Shown here: positions 11,196 to 21,577 of the stretch, in pieces
Position numbering within the stretch: the stretch's first letter is position 1
How the letters are laid out: every line of letters starts with the position of its first letter
Assembly: GCA_033064195.1 (NCBI GenBank)
Contig: JARBJD010000448.1
Span: 1-49,049, forward strand
Origin: Blattamonas nauphoetae
Taxonomy: Eukaryota > Preaxostyla > Oxymonadida
DNA: 49,049 bases
Direction: 5' to 3'
Program-made: the position numbers and the translations under genes
The notes under the pieces: model-generated
What the model saw: the letters and a program-made list of their open reading frames with translations, nothing else
What the model was told of the DNA's origin: nothing
Database searches by the model: none

Positions 11196-11260
11196 TGGTG
11201 TAGTGGGAAGATGAAGAGCCTCTCACTCCTCGGTCCCGGGATCGAACCCCGGCATCGGCA
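11196..11260 (+). other. tRNA-like sequence (A-box and B-box) in the left MULE terminus
   Basis: TGGTGTAGTGGG fits a tRNA A box, CTCTCAC equals the anticodon loop of tRNA-Glu(CTC), and CCGGGATCGAACCCCGG forms a good T arm. The upstream bases do not pair with the expected acceptor strand CATCGGC, and the anticodon stem is poor, so this is a tRNA relic or an internal Pol III promoter rather than a working tRNA gene. Confidence 0.45.
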
Positions 11261-11419
11261 ATCCTTTTTCCAAAATGAAAGCTTCCAACATCGTGTTTGT
11301 TCATTTTTCATAATTCTTTTGCCATCTCTCTTTGTTTTATTGTTTATTGACAACTGAAAGTAACTGTTCATTCTGTGAATCGGATCCTCCCAACTCCTCA
11401 ATCGATTGACCATCTTTTC

Positions 11420-12640
11420 GACAACCTAAGAAGTTTTCCGGTCTAAACTTGTCATTTTGTCTCCTTCTCCATCTATGCTCACTTCCCCATCCGAGCTGCC
11501 ACTCATCATATCCACTCAACTTCTTTTCCTCCGAGATCTCATTGGAGAGTCTACCTCTCCCGATTTTGAACCTCTCCCAATACAACAAGAAAATAGTTTC
11601 AACAAATGATGATAGCAATGCCATATTTCAACTTTCTGTTGCTGACTAAACAAGTGAATGGATGCAAAACCTCCAACCTTTCTTGTTGAACGAATGCAAT
11701 CCAATAGACTTCGCTAAGCACTTCCATCATCCAACCATTAAGCCACTTTTTTGTGATATATCTCAGCAGGAAGCACCAGTGATTCCATCACTTCTTTCCC
11801 ACCAATCGTAACTCCCTGTTTTTTGACTGCTCCTGATCATCTGACACCCGATCTGTGTTCTTGCTCCACCATCGCGTTTTGCATCAATGATTATCTCAGC
11901 ACTTATGTCGCTAGTTTCACCCCTCTCATATGGCATAATCGTAGCACAGTAAGAACAGGCGATTTGGACATGAAGAACAAGCTGGACAAAGAAACCCAGC
12001 TGGAACTGCCTTCACAAGCAAATTCGACGCCTCACTCACATTCTCTCACTAACCAGCACCCATATCAGTTTTGCATGCTGCCACATTCTCCTTTCTTCGA
12101 GGAGTGTGATTTCACAGATTCTTCACCGTCTCCATCCACCCTCACTCCAGAAAACCCGGACAATCACGCCACAACACACACACGACAGCTCTCCCAGCCC
12201 GTCAGCGAGACATCAACCGCATTTGACGAAGTGGCAATGGATGTCGAAGATGAGTCAGATGAGGAACACAACGACACCTACATGTCCTTCCTGTACACCA
12301 TCTCATAAATCCCATCACATCTTCCAAGCCAGCTCCACCTCGACCTGATCACACTCTCCTCTCTCCTCGTCCTATCCTTCACCGCCTTCTCTACATGCTG
12401 CATTGATCCTCCCACCACTCCATCGCCAAACAAGACAAATCACTCCGACTCTTCTCGCTTCAAATCAACTCGTCTCTCTTTCTCGTTCCGATGTACACAA
12501 AGGCGTGAATTGAGCGGCAGAAAAGACAGGACACCTGTGGGGAGGAGGGGAGAGTGGGAAGGGAGAGAGGACAGAGGGAATTCGGGGGACGTTCCGACGA
12601 TGGCGAGATGAACGAAAGAAGAACGAGAGTCCAAATGCAA
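11420..12640 (+). other. MULE interior: host-like fragment, unrecognised
   Basis: GC-richer DNA after the terminus. The longest sensible reading frame is 11823-12308 (161 residues, plus strand) with a Pro/Ser/Thr-rich middle and an acidic end (VAMDVEDESDEEHNDTYMSF). I recognise no family. It may be part of a captured host exon; the start is arbitrary. Confidence 0.3.
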
Positions 12641-12702
12641 CAAGTTTCTCTGTCGGACAGTCTGACTCGACTGATCCTTCCCTCCCTCCATCTCCACAGG
12701 CC

Positions 12703-13192
12703 TTCCTCGCATTTTTGCAGAAGCACCCGCCCACTTTCTGTGCCCGAGTGATGTCACTCGATACTGTGCTCATCCCTTCCTCACTTTTCTTCAACACACC
12801 AGCATTCGCGGAGTGGAAGAGGCAGATGGAAGTTCAGAGAGAGGGGGAGGAGAAGATGCTGACGGAACAGTGCATCGAGCGAGGGTGGTGTGGAGGGAGT
12901 GACAGCGAGGCTCTGCGCGAGGAGAGAGGATGAGCTCACACTCTCACACTTCCCAATTGGCCTCGACAACTCTGCCCAGATCCAACAATCTCTGAACACA
13001 CTCCAAATGGCGATCCAAGCAGCGATGAACCCATCCGTCCTCCTCAACCCCCTTTTTTCAGCTCACCCAATCTCTTCAACCACTCACACGCGTGACATCA
13101 CCGTCTGCGTGTCGAGTTTAGAATGCAACAACCACTGTCTACACCCACATAGTTGCGGAGGAAGAACTTTTCACTTCCTTGCAGCTTTCTGA
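12703..13192 (+). pseudogene. MULE interior: captured host exon-like fragment
   Basis: A pyrimidine tract ending CTCCACAG at about 12702 looks like a 3' splice site. The following frame reads FLAFLQKHPPTFCARV, then NTPAFAEWKRQMEVQREGEE and ends at 12933. A second frame, 12890-13192, continues with SHFPIGLDNSAQIQQSLNTL. A helical protein fragment is likely; the family is not recognised. The shift between the two frames suggests decay or a missed intron. Confidence 0.35.
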
Positions 13193-13247
13193 TGGAAAGT
13201 TGCATGCTTTTCTCTTCTTTTGACTTGAGTTTCATTTTGTATTTCTC

Positions 13248-15172
13248 TCATTTCATGTATGTTCTCATTCCACACCAATCGAAGACAAGTGAAGTGAAAC
13301 AAAGATAAGACAAACCCATGATGTTCTTTTCAACGAATGGTGGGAAGGAGATGAAGATGGACTGGGCACCTTCGGATGTGCTTTGGAGCTGGCGGAGGGT
13401 GTGGCAGAGTTCGGCGGCTTGTTGTTTCATCTCGTCGGTGGAGTCTGATCGGAGGAAGTTTTCTTTGATTTCGATCACTGTAGGGGAGAGGTACTTCGTC
13501 CAGTCGATTGTGGTTGCACCGTTGTCAAGTCGAATCACACCACTTGTCCACTCGCAGATTGTGAGGGAGTCGGAGTTCGGAACAGAAATGTTCACTCCAT
13601 CAATCACACACTCCTTCAAAGTGACGATCGAACCCACTCCAAGGATGAAGACAAATGATTCAGATGGCGTTTCAACAGCAACTTACTCTTTTTTTGACCT
13701 CCAACGTACCTTCGGTCACCGTGATCAGAGCAGACTCGACTGGATGTGTGGCTGTAGTTGGGATTCGGATGATTCCATTCACATTCTTCCCATTCTCGAT
13801 TAGTACCGACAGATCTTTTGAAATGACAAACGATTTTGTTTCTTTCGTCTCTTTCAGAACTTTGAGAGTGATTTCGTTGTGTCCGAGTCCATCGGCGATG
13901 ATCCATGTTTTGTTGATCGACGGACATGGATTGGTGAGATCGCCACACGTCAGATCATCAAAAGTTGACGAATCATCAACAAACAACGTGATTATGGGTG
14001 GCTTTGGCTTCGTGGTGAATTTGTTGACTTGCTTCCTCATTGGATGTCTCCCCAGTTGCTAAGTTCAGATCGTAGTTGTGTCCGATGTTCACGTGTTCAG
14101 CTGTCAGAATCAGTTTGCAGGAAGTGCAGGGTGAGTTTGTGAACTGTAACGAGATGGACTTGAAGAGGTGTGAAAGCGGCACAGTGAATTGCTTCGCCTT
14201 TGGGTTGATGATGATCGCATTGTTGTCTTTCGTGATCTGTGCAATCGTGTAAACTTAATCGAAGACAGCATGTGGCGACTCCGAGTCGTCCGTTGAGATT
14301 GAGCAAGAGAGCGTTCCATCTTCGTCGCGAGTGAGAGTGACAACAAGATCTGCGTTCGAAGCAGCCTGTTCGAGTGTGAGTGTGCACACACCAGAATCGA
14401 ACGCTCTTCCTTCAAATGATAGGTCCAAACTGTTCTCGTCATCACTCAGCACAGGCGACACTTTCTCCAATCGGGTCGGTTCGTCAGGGATTGCGAATGT
14501 GAGAGTCGCATCAATGCATTTCGCGGTTGACAGAGACACAATCCGATATGTCTCACCATACGCCAGCGTGGATTTCGGGTACAGAGGGATCGACACTGTT
14601 CCAGTCGAGTCATCTTCAGATTCGGTGAACGACATTGTAACATTGATTATGTTCGCTTCTGTTTCCGATCCAGATGCAACAGACGACGGAACAACTGTCA
14701 GCGTTGCACTTCCACTTGGCAGTTTATGTCCAGACAGTGTCAGCGTGGTCGTGTTCAGATCGGTACCATTCACTTGCGAAGATATGCTGAGAAGACGAGT
14801 CAGTTCGGGATTCGTCGATGTCGTTCCACCAGCATCGAATGGGACAGTGAGTGTCGTTGTCGATGTTCCATTCACTGAAAGCGTCACAGTGTATGGTCCG
14901 TTCGTCATCAATTTTCCCTCCCAACTCAATCTGATTTCTTTCTCATCGTTCACATGTTCCACTTTTGTGATCCCTGTGATCCGTGCTGGTTCTGAAGGCG
15001 TCGTCATTGCTGTCTCTGACTGCATCACGATGACTGAGGAGCCTGCTGGTTTCTCCGATGCATCGGTGATTGTGTATTCGGTGTTGAACAAGATCTTCTT
15101 GTTCGCTCCATAGATCGGAATCGAGAATGGTTGTCGCTCGAACATGGCACATGTTGTCCTGCGTGAGAGCAA
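13248..15172 (-). pseudogene. MULE interior: captured fragment of a large host surface protein
   Basis: From high to low coordinates the minus strand encodes beta-sandwich-like repeats of about 90 residues (YTVTLSVNGTSTTTLTVPFD; LTLSGHKLPSGSATLTVV; YGETYRIVSL), then a Cys-containing motif DLTCGDLTNPCPSINKTW that resembles the start of beta-helix surface proteins. This arrangement matches large adhesin-like proteins I recall from oxymonads. The frame is interrupted by an in-frame stop near 14254 and by shifts near 14040 and 13640-13670, so this host copy is a pseudogene fragment. At about 15140-15190 it abuts an unrelated helical-repeat gene fragment. Confidence 0.6.
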
Positions 15173-15189
15173 TCAATCGACCAACGAAC

Positions 15190-15919
15190 GACGGCGAGAG
15201 AGTCTGCGATGTTGCTGACGAGACGTACAGCGAGAGGAATTGAAGAGCGGAGCAGCGGGCGGTTAGGGATGGCTGGGAGAGGGCAGCGTGGACGTTGTTG
15301 ATGATGGTGTCGGAGATCTGCTCCGATTGGAGGCTGAACAAGTCGGGTTGGGAGTGTGTGACTGACGCGAAGCACAGAAGGATCCGAGCGAAGGATGCTG
15401 ACGGGGCCTGTTCTTGAATCAGTTTGAGAATCATCAGATGCGCTTCGGGGCCGTCGGCGAAGGATCGAATGGACGACGTGAAACAGAACGTCTTGTCGAA
15501 CGAGGTGTCGCAGAGGGAGGACACAAGGCGAGGTAAAAGACCAACGAGATGGGCACGAGAGTTTATGGGGTCGATTTGGGTCAGACAACGCCCGGTTTCC
15601 TCGAGAAGACGACACGAAACTGAAAAGTGTTATAGGGAGGAAGAACAGACATAAAAAGCGATTTGAGGGGACAGTTTCATCGAAGAGAGATACGATGAAG
15701 GACCCGAGTGGAAAGAATTCAAATCCATTCTGAGATATCACTTCTGCCATTTCCAGGAACCTGATCGCGAGAAGATGAGAAGAAGAAAAGAATAAAAACG
15801 TGTTGACAGATTGAGTCGATCAGTGTGGTGAATGTTTGATCTTCCGACTGTACCAGCGAATCAATTGCAGCTGATATCGAGGTCTGTCCATAGTTGGCCA
15901 AAGAAGAAACGACAGCCAC
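15190..15919 (-). pseudogene. MULE interior: captured helical-repeat (HEAT/armadillo-like) host gene with introns
   Basis: Minus-strand exons read AAIDSLVQSEDQTFTTLIDS, then FLEMAEVISQNGFEFFPL, then LTQIDPINSRAHLVGLLPRL...ALSQPSLTARCSALQFLSL. They are separated by two introns, 15761-15799 (39 nt, GT...AG) and 15620-15650 (31 nt, GT...AG). Runs of amphipathic helices suggest a HEAT/armadillo-type scaffold; no exact family is identified. Retained introns show capture at the DNA level, not through mRNA. It is joined to the surface-protein fragment at its low-coordinate end. Confidence 0.6.
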
Positions 15920-15959
15920 GACTGTCCGCGCTTATATAGATTGTACAGTCTAAATTGGA

Positions 15960-16500
15960 AAAATATCATTTGAGAAAGCCGATAAATAGTATGCTTCTGG
16001 TATGATGGTCATTTCAGGGACGTTTTGAGAGAGTTCATTTGATGATTCGTGAGGAGGTGGTCGCTTTGATTCCTTGTCGCTGTGATGTGAATTTGCCTCG
16101 AATGAATCTGGTGGATCTTCGAGTGAGCTGATTTCAACACCCTACAGTTGGAGATTTGAATTTGTTTATGATCGAGAGAAAGACGGACCTTGAATCCAAC
16201 AGTGGTTGTGCTTCCACGCTTTGACATGACTTTAGGCAGTCGCTTTTGGCTGTCTTCTTCGGTGTGAAGCGACTTGGGTCGAGTGCTCTTTCGGTTGGAC
16301 GTAAGTTTTGGTTCATCGAAACGATCGATTGTGCTTTCCTTTGAGATGTGGTGGTGTCCTGAATTTTCGTGGATTTCTTGTGCTCCTTGATGAGAACATT
16401 CGCGGTTGGTCGGGTGAACAGCTGAGTCCGCTTCCTCTGTTGCATCTGATGGACTTCTCTTGCTGGTGCTGTCGTTGCTCGCCCTGCAGAAATAATGCCG
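15960..16500 (-). pseudogene. MULE interior: third captured host fragment, basic/Ser-rich, one intron
   Basis: The minus strand reads STIDRFDEPKLTSNRKST, continues to KVMSKRGSTTTVGFK, and after a 47-nt GT...AG intron (16142-16188) continues GVEISSLEDPPDSFEANS to AYYLSAFSNDIF. It looks like a disordered basic-then-acidic segment. No family is recognised. No complete start is visible, so it is a gene fragment. Confidence 0.45.
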
Positions 16501-16849
16501 ATGGGTGCAAGCTTCTTGTTCTGTTTGAACGAGTTAGTGTTGATAAACACAGTGTCGTCTTTACTCTGAAGGTTAAATCGGTAAAAGATGATTCGAAATC
16601 ATCATGTGTGGTGTGAATGTTTGTGTTGTACGATTGGGTCGTGAGTATCCACAAACGGACTAAACAAATGGAGGGAGAGTGACATGAACAAACAAGGATG
16701 ACAACTTGTGGTTTTGTTGAGTAAAGATGAGCGATGAGAGATTGAAAGGAAGAGAAGTCAATCTGGTTTGGATCAGGAAGATTTTCTGATAAACTGTCCA
16801 CACGACGGAGAAAATGACAAATGAATTCTGGAAAACATCGTATATCGTT

Positions 16850-17281
16850 GAAAAGATGGTCAATCGATTGAGGAGTTGGGAGGATCCGATTCACAGAATG
16901 AACAGTTACTTTCAGTTGTCAATAAACAATAAAACAAAGAGAGATGGCAAAAGAATTATGAAAAATGAACAAACACGATGTTGGAAGCTTTCATTTTGGA
17001 AAAAGGATTGCCGATGCCGGGGTTCGATCCCGGGACCGAGGAGTGAGAGGCTCTTCATCTTCCCACTACACCATTTGTTCAATTTTTTCTTGATCAAACA
17101 TCCACACGAATATCTTTCAAAAAACCGAACTTTTTTTTGAGAAAACGAACTTTTTTTCAGATTTCGAACTTTTTCCCAGATTTCGAACTTTTTCCCAGAT
17201 TTCGAACTTTTCTTCAGATTTCGAACTTTGTCTCAGATTTCGAACTTTTTCTCAGTTTTAGAACTCTAAATTGTGGCAGCC
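16850..17281 (-). repeat. Right terminal inverted repeat of the Pack-MULE
   Basis: Reverse complement of 11007-11419, including the tRNA-like block and the subterminal 19-bp units. It ends TTGTGGCAGCC, followed at once by the second CCAATCCTT. Confidence 0.9.
17009..17073 (-). other. tRNA-like sequence in the right MULE terminus
   Basis: Inverted copy of 11196-11260 with the same A-box-like, anticodon-loop-like and T-arm-like parts. Having one copy per terminus means that any Pol III transcription would run inward from both ends. Confidence 0.45.
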
Positions 17282-19237
17282 CCAATCCTTGTCAACGAGA
17301 TCACGGAAGATGAGGTTGATGTCGAATCTGGAGCTGTTGAATCCAATCACACTGACTTCATTCTGAGAGGGTATTTCCGGGTCTTCGTAGTAGTTGTCCT
17401 CTCGAACTGTCTCAGCATATTTGAAGAGTTCTCTGATCCATTGTTTCACAAAGTCCTTTCCATCTCGAAGATCAAAGTAGATCGATTTCACACCTGATTT
17501 TGTCTTAATTGCGGATGCAACTGAGAGAGGCTTCAGATGAGAAATCAACTGAGTATTGTCATCAGAGAATAGATTGTCAAGAATGAGATCTTCCATCGTT
17601 TCGAAATCGTAAGTGATGTAGTACTGCGTTGGTTTGAATTCGTCTTGTCTTTTGTGTGCCATCAGAAATTCATACGTTCTGTTGTTGAGGATGTGTGGAA
17701 CATATGGTCTTGGAGTTTTGTCCAGGGAGATCTTCTTCACATGTTTTCCATCAAGTTCTTTGCACTCTTTGAGATGCTTCTCGTAGTATGTCTTGAAGTG
17801 AGAATCCATGACTTGGAATCCTCTTGACTGACAATAAGGACAGAGTTTGTATCCAGTGATTTTCTCAGGATCAACAATGAACATGACATGAACGAGAGTT
17901 GCAGTGAGTGGAATCATCAGAAGTGGGAGAACACGAGCATCATCATTTTCGTTGACATACGATTGACTTAGGAAATACTTCTTCTTGTCTTCATCATATT
18001 CATAAATGTGAACTGTGATGATGTGTCTAATCATTTCTTTCTCCAAATCACAAGCGATATCAAATCCAGGATAATTGCGCAAGTGTTCAGTCAGTTGATG
18101 TGGCTTCAGGTGGGTCAGATTCTTCGATTCTGCGAACAATCTTTTTGCTTCAACGTTTCTCATGTTGATTGATATCTTCTTCCCTGGAACCTCAGGAAGT
18201 GTGAGGAACGACAATGATTGAAAGAAGCAGATGTTGAACTCAGAATCGATGTACCGAACGTTTCTCGTTTTGATGTGTTCAGTGAGAATGGCATTTGCTT
18301 TTCCTGCAACTGGGAATCGATAGACTGCAACTAGAATTGAGTGGAAAGCGATGTACATTGTCTTCGTATCCATCAGTGTTCTCTCTTGTGATTCTTTGAT
18401 CAGATTGATTGCATATTTTGAATACTCATTAATATCTCCAGTACTTCGGATCACTGTCGGAAAACTCTTTGACGTGTTCTCCAATTCTGGTCTGAAGTCA
18501 TTGTAAGTTGTCTCATCTTTGTCTTTTCTCTCGATGATCTTTCCAAAGTCAATACTAATCTTGAATGGATGGTCTTTCTCTTTGTCGAACACTGCTTTGA
18601 TGAATGTTGTGATTTCTTCAACGTTCTTCAGATGATTGTGGAAGTACAGTTGATATGGTTTTCCATTATCTTCAACCTTCTCGACTTCATTCTTTTTGAA
18701 CTTCCTTCGTGCATCCATGAGACAAGAATTGAATGCTACTTTGTCACGCGGTTCAGCAAGTAATATGCATTCTTCAAATCCATCAAATGTCTGCACTTCT
18801 CTTTTTTCCATTTGTTCATTTTTCTTCTGAATGATCAACAGATTCTTCATCCAATGATCCATCAGCTTCTCTTCGATTGATTTCAGTTTCCACGTCATTC
18901 TGAACACTTGCTTTTTCAGTTCATCTTGGTTCACTCTTGGATTTGCTTTCATGTTCTCAACAATCATTCGGTGAGCGAGTCGATCTTCTAACGCCATCTG
19001 TTGTCGAAGTTTCACTTGTTCAATAAAATCTGGAATGAGATTGAGATCGAGATTCTTTGTTGGATGTGGAAACTCGAGATCTGTGTGTTGAAGCATATTC
19101 AGAAGAAATGAACGATGATGTTGATAATTTTTGCTGTCTGGAATATACGTTCGACCATCACTAAATTGAAATTGTGCATTCGGAAAGAGATCTCGAATTT
19201 CTTGAATTCTTTCCTTGACTGGTTTTAGCAGTGCCAT
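17282..19237 (-). pseudogene. polB: DNA polymerase B of element 1, amino part
   Basis: This is the portion of the polymerase gene on the high-coordinate side of the Mutator-like insertion. It begins MALLKPVKERIQEIRDLFPN and includes an OTU-like NICFFQSLSFL stretch, a CPYC zinc pair, and exonuclease motifs I (YITYDFETMEDL) and II (VIGFNSSRFD). The gene is split by the inserted element; the rest is annotated separately. The start at 19237 follows the T-rich motif and matches the element-2 start. Confidence 0.85.
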
Positions 19238-19280
19238 TTACTACAAATTAAAAAATCCGAAAATAAAAAAAGTTGAGCGT

Positions 19281-19553
19281 TTATTTCTGTTTTCTCTGAT
19301 GGGGCTTTTTCAGTGCCTTTAACCAGGAATCAAGTCTAATTCTGAACACTTCACTTCCACCAATCTCTCGATATGTGAATGGAACCAGAACTTTGGTGTA
19401 CTCACCAACGAGTTCACAATTGTATTTCTTCAGTTCATTTTCGACGAATGATTGAGTGTAGTGTCGACGTTTCGCTAAGTGAGGTCTGTTTCCTTGATTC
19501 CACAACTTTGGTTTTATTCTCCATTCAACTCCCTCATGAACATACGTCACCGG
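19281..19553 (-). pseudogene. 3' part of the 129-aa-type gene of element 1, at the element-2 insertion
   Basis: Identical or nearly so to the 3' part of the element-2 gene at 37256-37645. The sequence matching that gene stops at CACCGG (19548-19553), where element 2 begins. The remaining part lies on the far side of element 2 at 40206-40328. Function is unknown; see the intact gene. Confidence 0.85.
19530..19553 (+). repeat. 24-bp repeat, inverted partner at 22232-22255
   Basis: A perfect reverse complement of 22232-22255. It lies just outside the element-2 left end, while its partner forms the inner edge of the left TIR, so 2678 bp are bracketed by this pair. The last six bases are the CACCGG target duplication. 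Confidence 0.9.
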
Positions 19554-19852
19554 AGTAGTATAGAAGACGAAAGTAATTATTTCTGGTCTCGCACTATAAA
19601 ATGAGATCTTTATCTCCGTGCCGATTGACCCAATTTGAATCTTGTATTAAGAATCCTCAATGTATTTTAGAAGTGTCAAATTTTGGGAGCTATTTTCAAA
19701 ATTTAGTCCAAAAAACAACCTCATTCTAAAGGGTCAATTTTGAAGCAAATTTTTGGTCTATTTCAAAAATTTATGTCATTTTTCACCTTCATCAGAATAC
19801 ACTCAAAACGGTCTCGTTTTATTTTTTTTCCAATTTTTTAATTCTATATAAA

Positions 19853-20626
19853 ATGACAAGCAACTCATTCAAGAATCAACCGAAAGACCAAATTGCTGGA
19901 GCACTTCTTCGATTAAATATTCATGCAAGTCCATTCCAGACTCGTGATGCACTCTGGAAGGAATTGCAAAGTGAATTGAATAAACTTGGCTGTAAACCTC
20001 CTCACACAACAGACAAAGTTACTAAATTCATTTCAGATGTTTTCCCACGATTGAAACACAATCATGACAAGCTGGTTTCGATTGGACTTACTGGAATGAA
20101 CGATTTAACAAAACTACTGAATCTCATGTATGGTTTCAATTTTCATCTTGATGAATATGCACTGTATGTCTACAGATGCATTGAAGTCATGGAACTTCAA
20201 CATCTCATTGCACTCGATCTCATTCGATTTTGTGATGAGAAAAATATTGATCTGAATCCTGAGACAACCAAATATGCTAATCTTCTTGAAGAATTCACCA
20301 AACATAAAGCAGATCCAGTTGATTGGGATTCTATTCCTGAGAAACAGCTCACAACATTTACGACAGGAATTCTGAATAAGACTATGCGAAATGACATTGT
20401 ATGTCACATTGCAAAACTAGTCTGGTTTGAATTTTATAATGTCAATTTTGTGCTCTTCATCGGATACGATAAAGGTAAACCAGTTCAATTCGGTGATGAC
20501 AATGGAATCCTGAAATTTGACAATATGTGTTTCTTTGAAGCTCTTGCAGTTCACAGATTATCAAAATCACTGAATACAACACTCGCAAGTAAAGTGAAGA
20601 GATATTTGGATGATCTTCATCAATAA
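19853..20626 (+). CDS. TIR-borne protein of unknown function, 257 aa (left copy)
   Basis: Not recognised. A mostly helical protein starting MTSNSFKNQPKDQIAGALLR. Near its carboxyl end is DNMCFFEALAVHRL, similar to the NICFFQALSFL stretch of the polymerase amino region and to the Asp-Cys start of OTU cysteine proteases; a downstream catalytic His is not evident. An identical copy is in the right TIR (39135-39908). It is preceded by a T-rich stretch and TATATAAAATG. Its place near the outermost end suggests an early or replication-linked role, but that is speculation. Confidence 0.7.
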   Translation: MTSNSFKNQPKDQIAGALLRLNIHASPFQTRDALWKELQSELNKLGCKPPHTTDKVTKFISDVFPRLKHNHDKLVSIGLTGMNDLTKLLNLMYGFNFHLDEYALYVYRCIEVMELQHLIALDLIRFCDEKNIDLNPETTKYANLLEEFTKHKADPVDWDSIPEKQLTTFTTGILNKTMRNDIVCHIAKLVWFEFYNVNFVLFIGYDKGKPVQFGDDNGILKFDNMCFFEALAVHRLSKSLNTTLASKVKRYLDDLHQ

Positions 20627-20980
20627 ACATAACCAATAAACGTATTTTTGTCACTTTTTTCGACTTTTTGATTTTTTCAATATGACTAATTTGACGCTTA
20701 TTTGGGAACCCAATTGAGAAATTTCTTGAAATAAAAACTAAAATCTCGAGAACAATGTGATGCATCGATCAAATGAAACCAGATGACAATTGGTTGAGTA
20801 TTCGTCGAGATCTGAGTTATTCTTCATTCAAAAAAGTTCGAAAAAAAGTGAACCTCTTTTGAGAAAACACTCGTATCTCGACAACGAGCAGAGATCCAGA
20901 CTCGAAACCACTCGCAATCGATAGAGGACTCGATTTTGCATATAGGCAAAAAAAGTGCAAAACCTTAGGGAGGGAGGAAG

Positions 20981-21050
20981 CTGGTGGTTTTATTGCCTGG
21001 TGTGTTGGCAAGTCCCTAAGGCCCAGGGTTGCGATCCCTGTTTCTGACAT
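20981..21050 (+). other. tRNA-like sequence 1 in left TIR of element 2
   Basis: CAGGGTTGCGATCCCTG forms a perfect 5-bp T-arm-like hairpin with a 7-nt loop, preceded about 30 nt upstream by CCTGGTGTGTTGGCAAG, a weak A-box resemblance. Acceptor pairing is not visible. Mirrored at 38709-38778. Confidence 0.35.
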
Positions 21051-21089
21051 TTATCTCATTTTTTGCAATCCGACGTCGGACAAATTATT

Positions 21090-21161
21090 GCTTCCTCCGG
21101 GGTTCGAACCTGGGACTCCTAGCCTAGTGGTACGTGCACTTACCACTCGACTATTCGTCCC
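21090..21161 (-). other. tRNA-like sequence 2 in left TIR of element 2
   Basis: On the minus strand a 72-nt block has TAGTCGAGTGG (a good A box) and AGGTTCGAACCCC (a good B box) at tRNA spacing. The first and last seven bases do not pair, so it is not a normal tRNA gene. The right TIR has it on the plus strand at 38600-38671. Confidence 0.4.
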
Positions 21162-21577
21162 TAATTTTCCGAGGATTTACCCTGGCTATATATCTGTGTA
21201 GAGGGGTTTTAAGGTCGATTTTTAAAAAGTTACGGGACACTTCAAAATCAAGTTTTGAAAACAGTAGTTGTTCGTCAAATCAACTTCAAATTTCACAGAA
21301 TGGATGTCAAACATGATATAAAAACAATTTTACAAAAATTTTTGAACAATATTGATTTTTGCTATATATCATTTTTTGGTGCATATGGTGTACTTGAAAA
21401 AATGAAGAAAAATCGATGTTCTCAGATCTTGATCAAACTCTCATCTAAGGTCATATCCGACACGGTGAATTCATTGGTGCAAGAATTATTGAAATCGGAT
21501 CAGTAGTTATGGAGAAATTTCACTTTTGAAAAAACAAAGGAGATTTTTTATTTTTCGAATTTTTTATTTTGTACTAA

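Larger units (their letters stand above)
11007..11419 (+). repeat. Left terminal inverted repeat of the Pack-MULE
   Basis: Matches 16850-17281 in reverse complement from the outermost GGCTGCCACAA through the tRNA-like sequence to GACCATCTTTTC. The length difference mainly reflects the number of subterminal 19-bp units. Confidence 0.9.
11007..17281. mobile_element. Mutator-like (Pack-MULE-type) DNA transposon, 6275 bp
   Basis: The ends read GGCTGCCACAA... and ...TTGTGGCAGCC. The 9-bp sequence CCAATCCTT is duplicated on both sides (10998-11006 and 17282-17290), and the uninterrupted polymerase gene of element 2 has it once. Inverted termini are about 413 and 432 bp. Long inverted termini with a 9-bp duplication are typical of Mutator-like elements. 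No transposase gene is visible inside. Instead the interior is clearly more GC-rich and holds pieces of several host genes with introns, so it looks like a non-autonomous element that has captured host DNA. Confidence 0.85.

Noticed and set aside
12440-12800. Overlapping minus-strand open frames in 12440-12800
   Set aside because: Low-complexity purine-rich DNA gives several overlapping frames on both strands with no protein-like features.
21090-21161. Functional tRNA genes in the Polinton TIRs and MULE termini
   Set aside because: A- and B-box-like parts are good, but acceptor strands do not pair and anticodon stems are poor.
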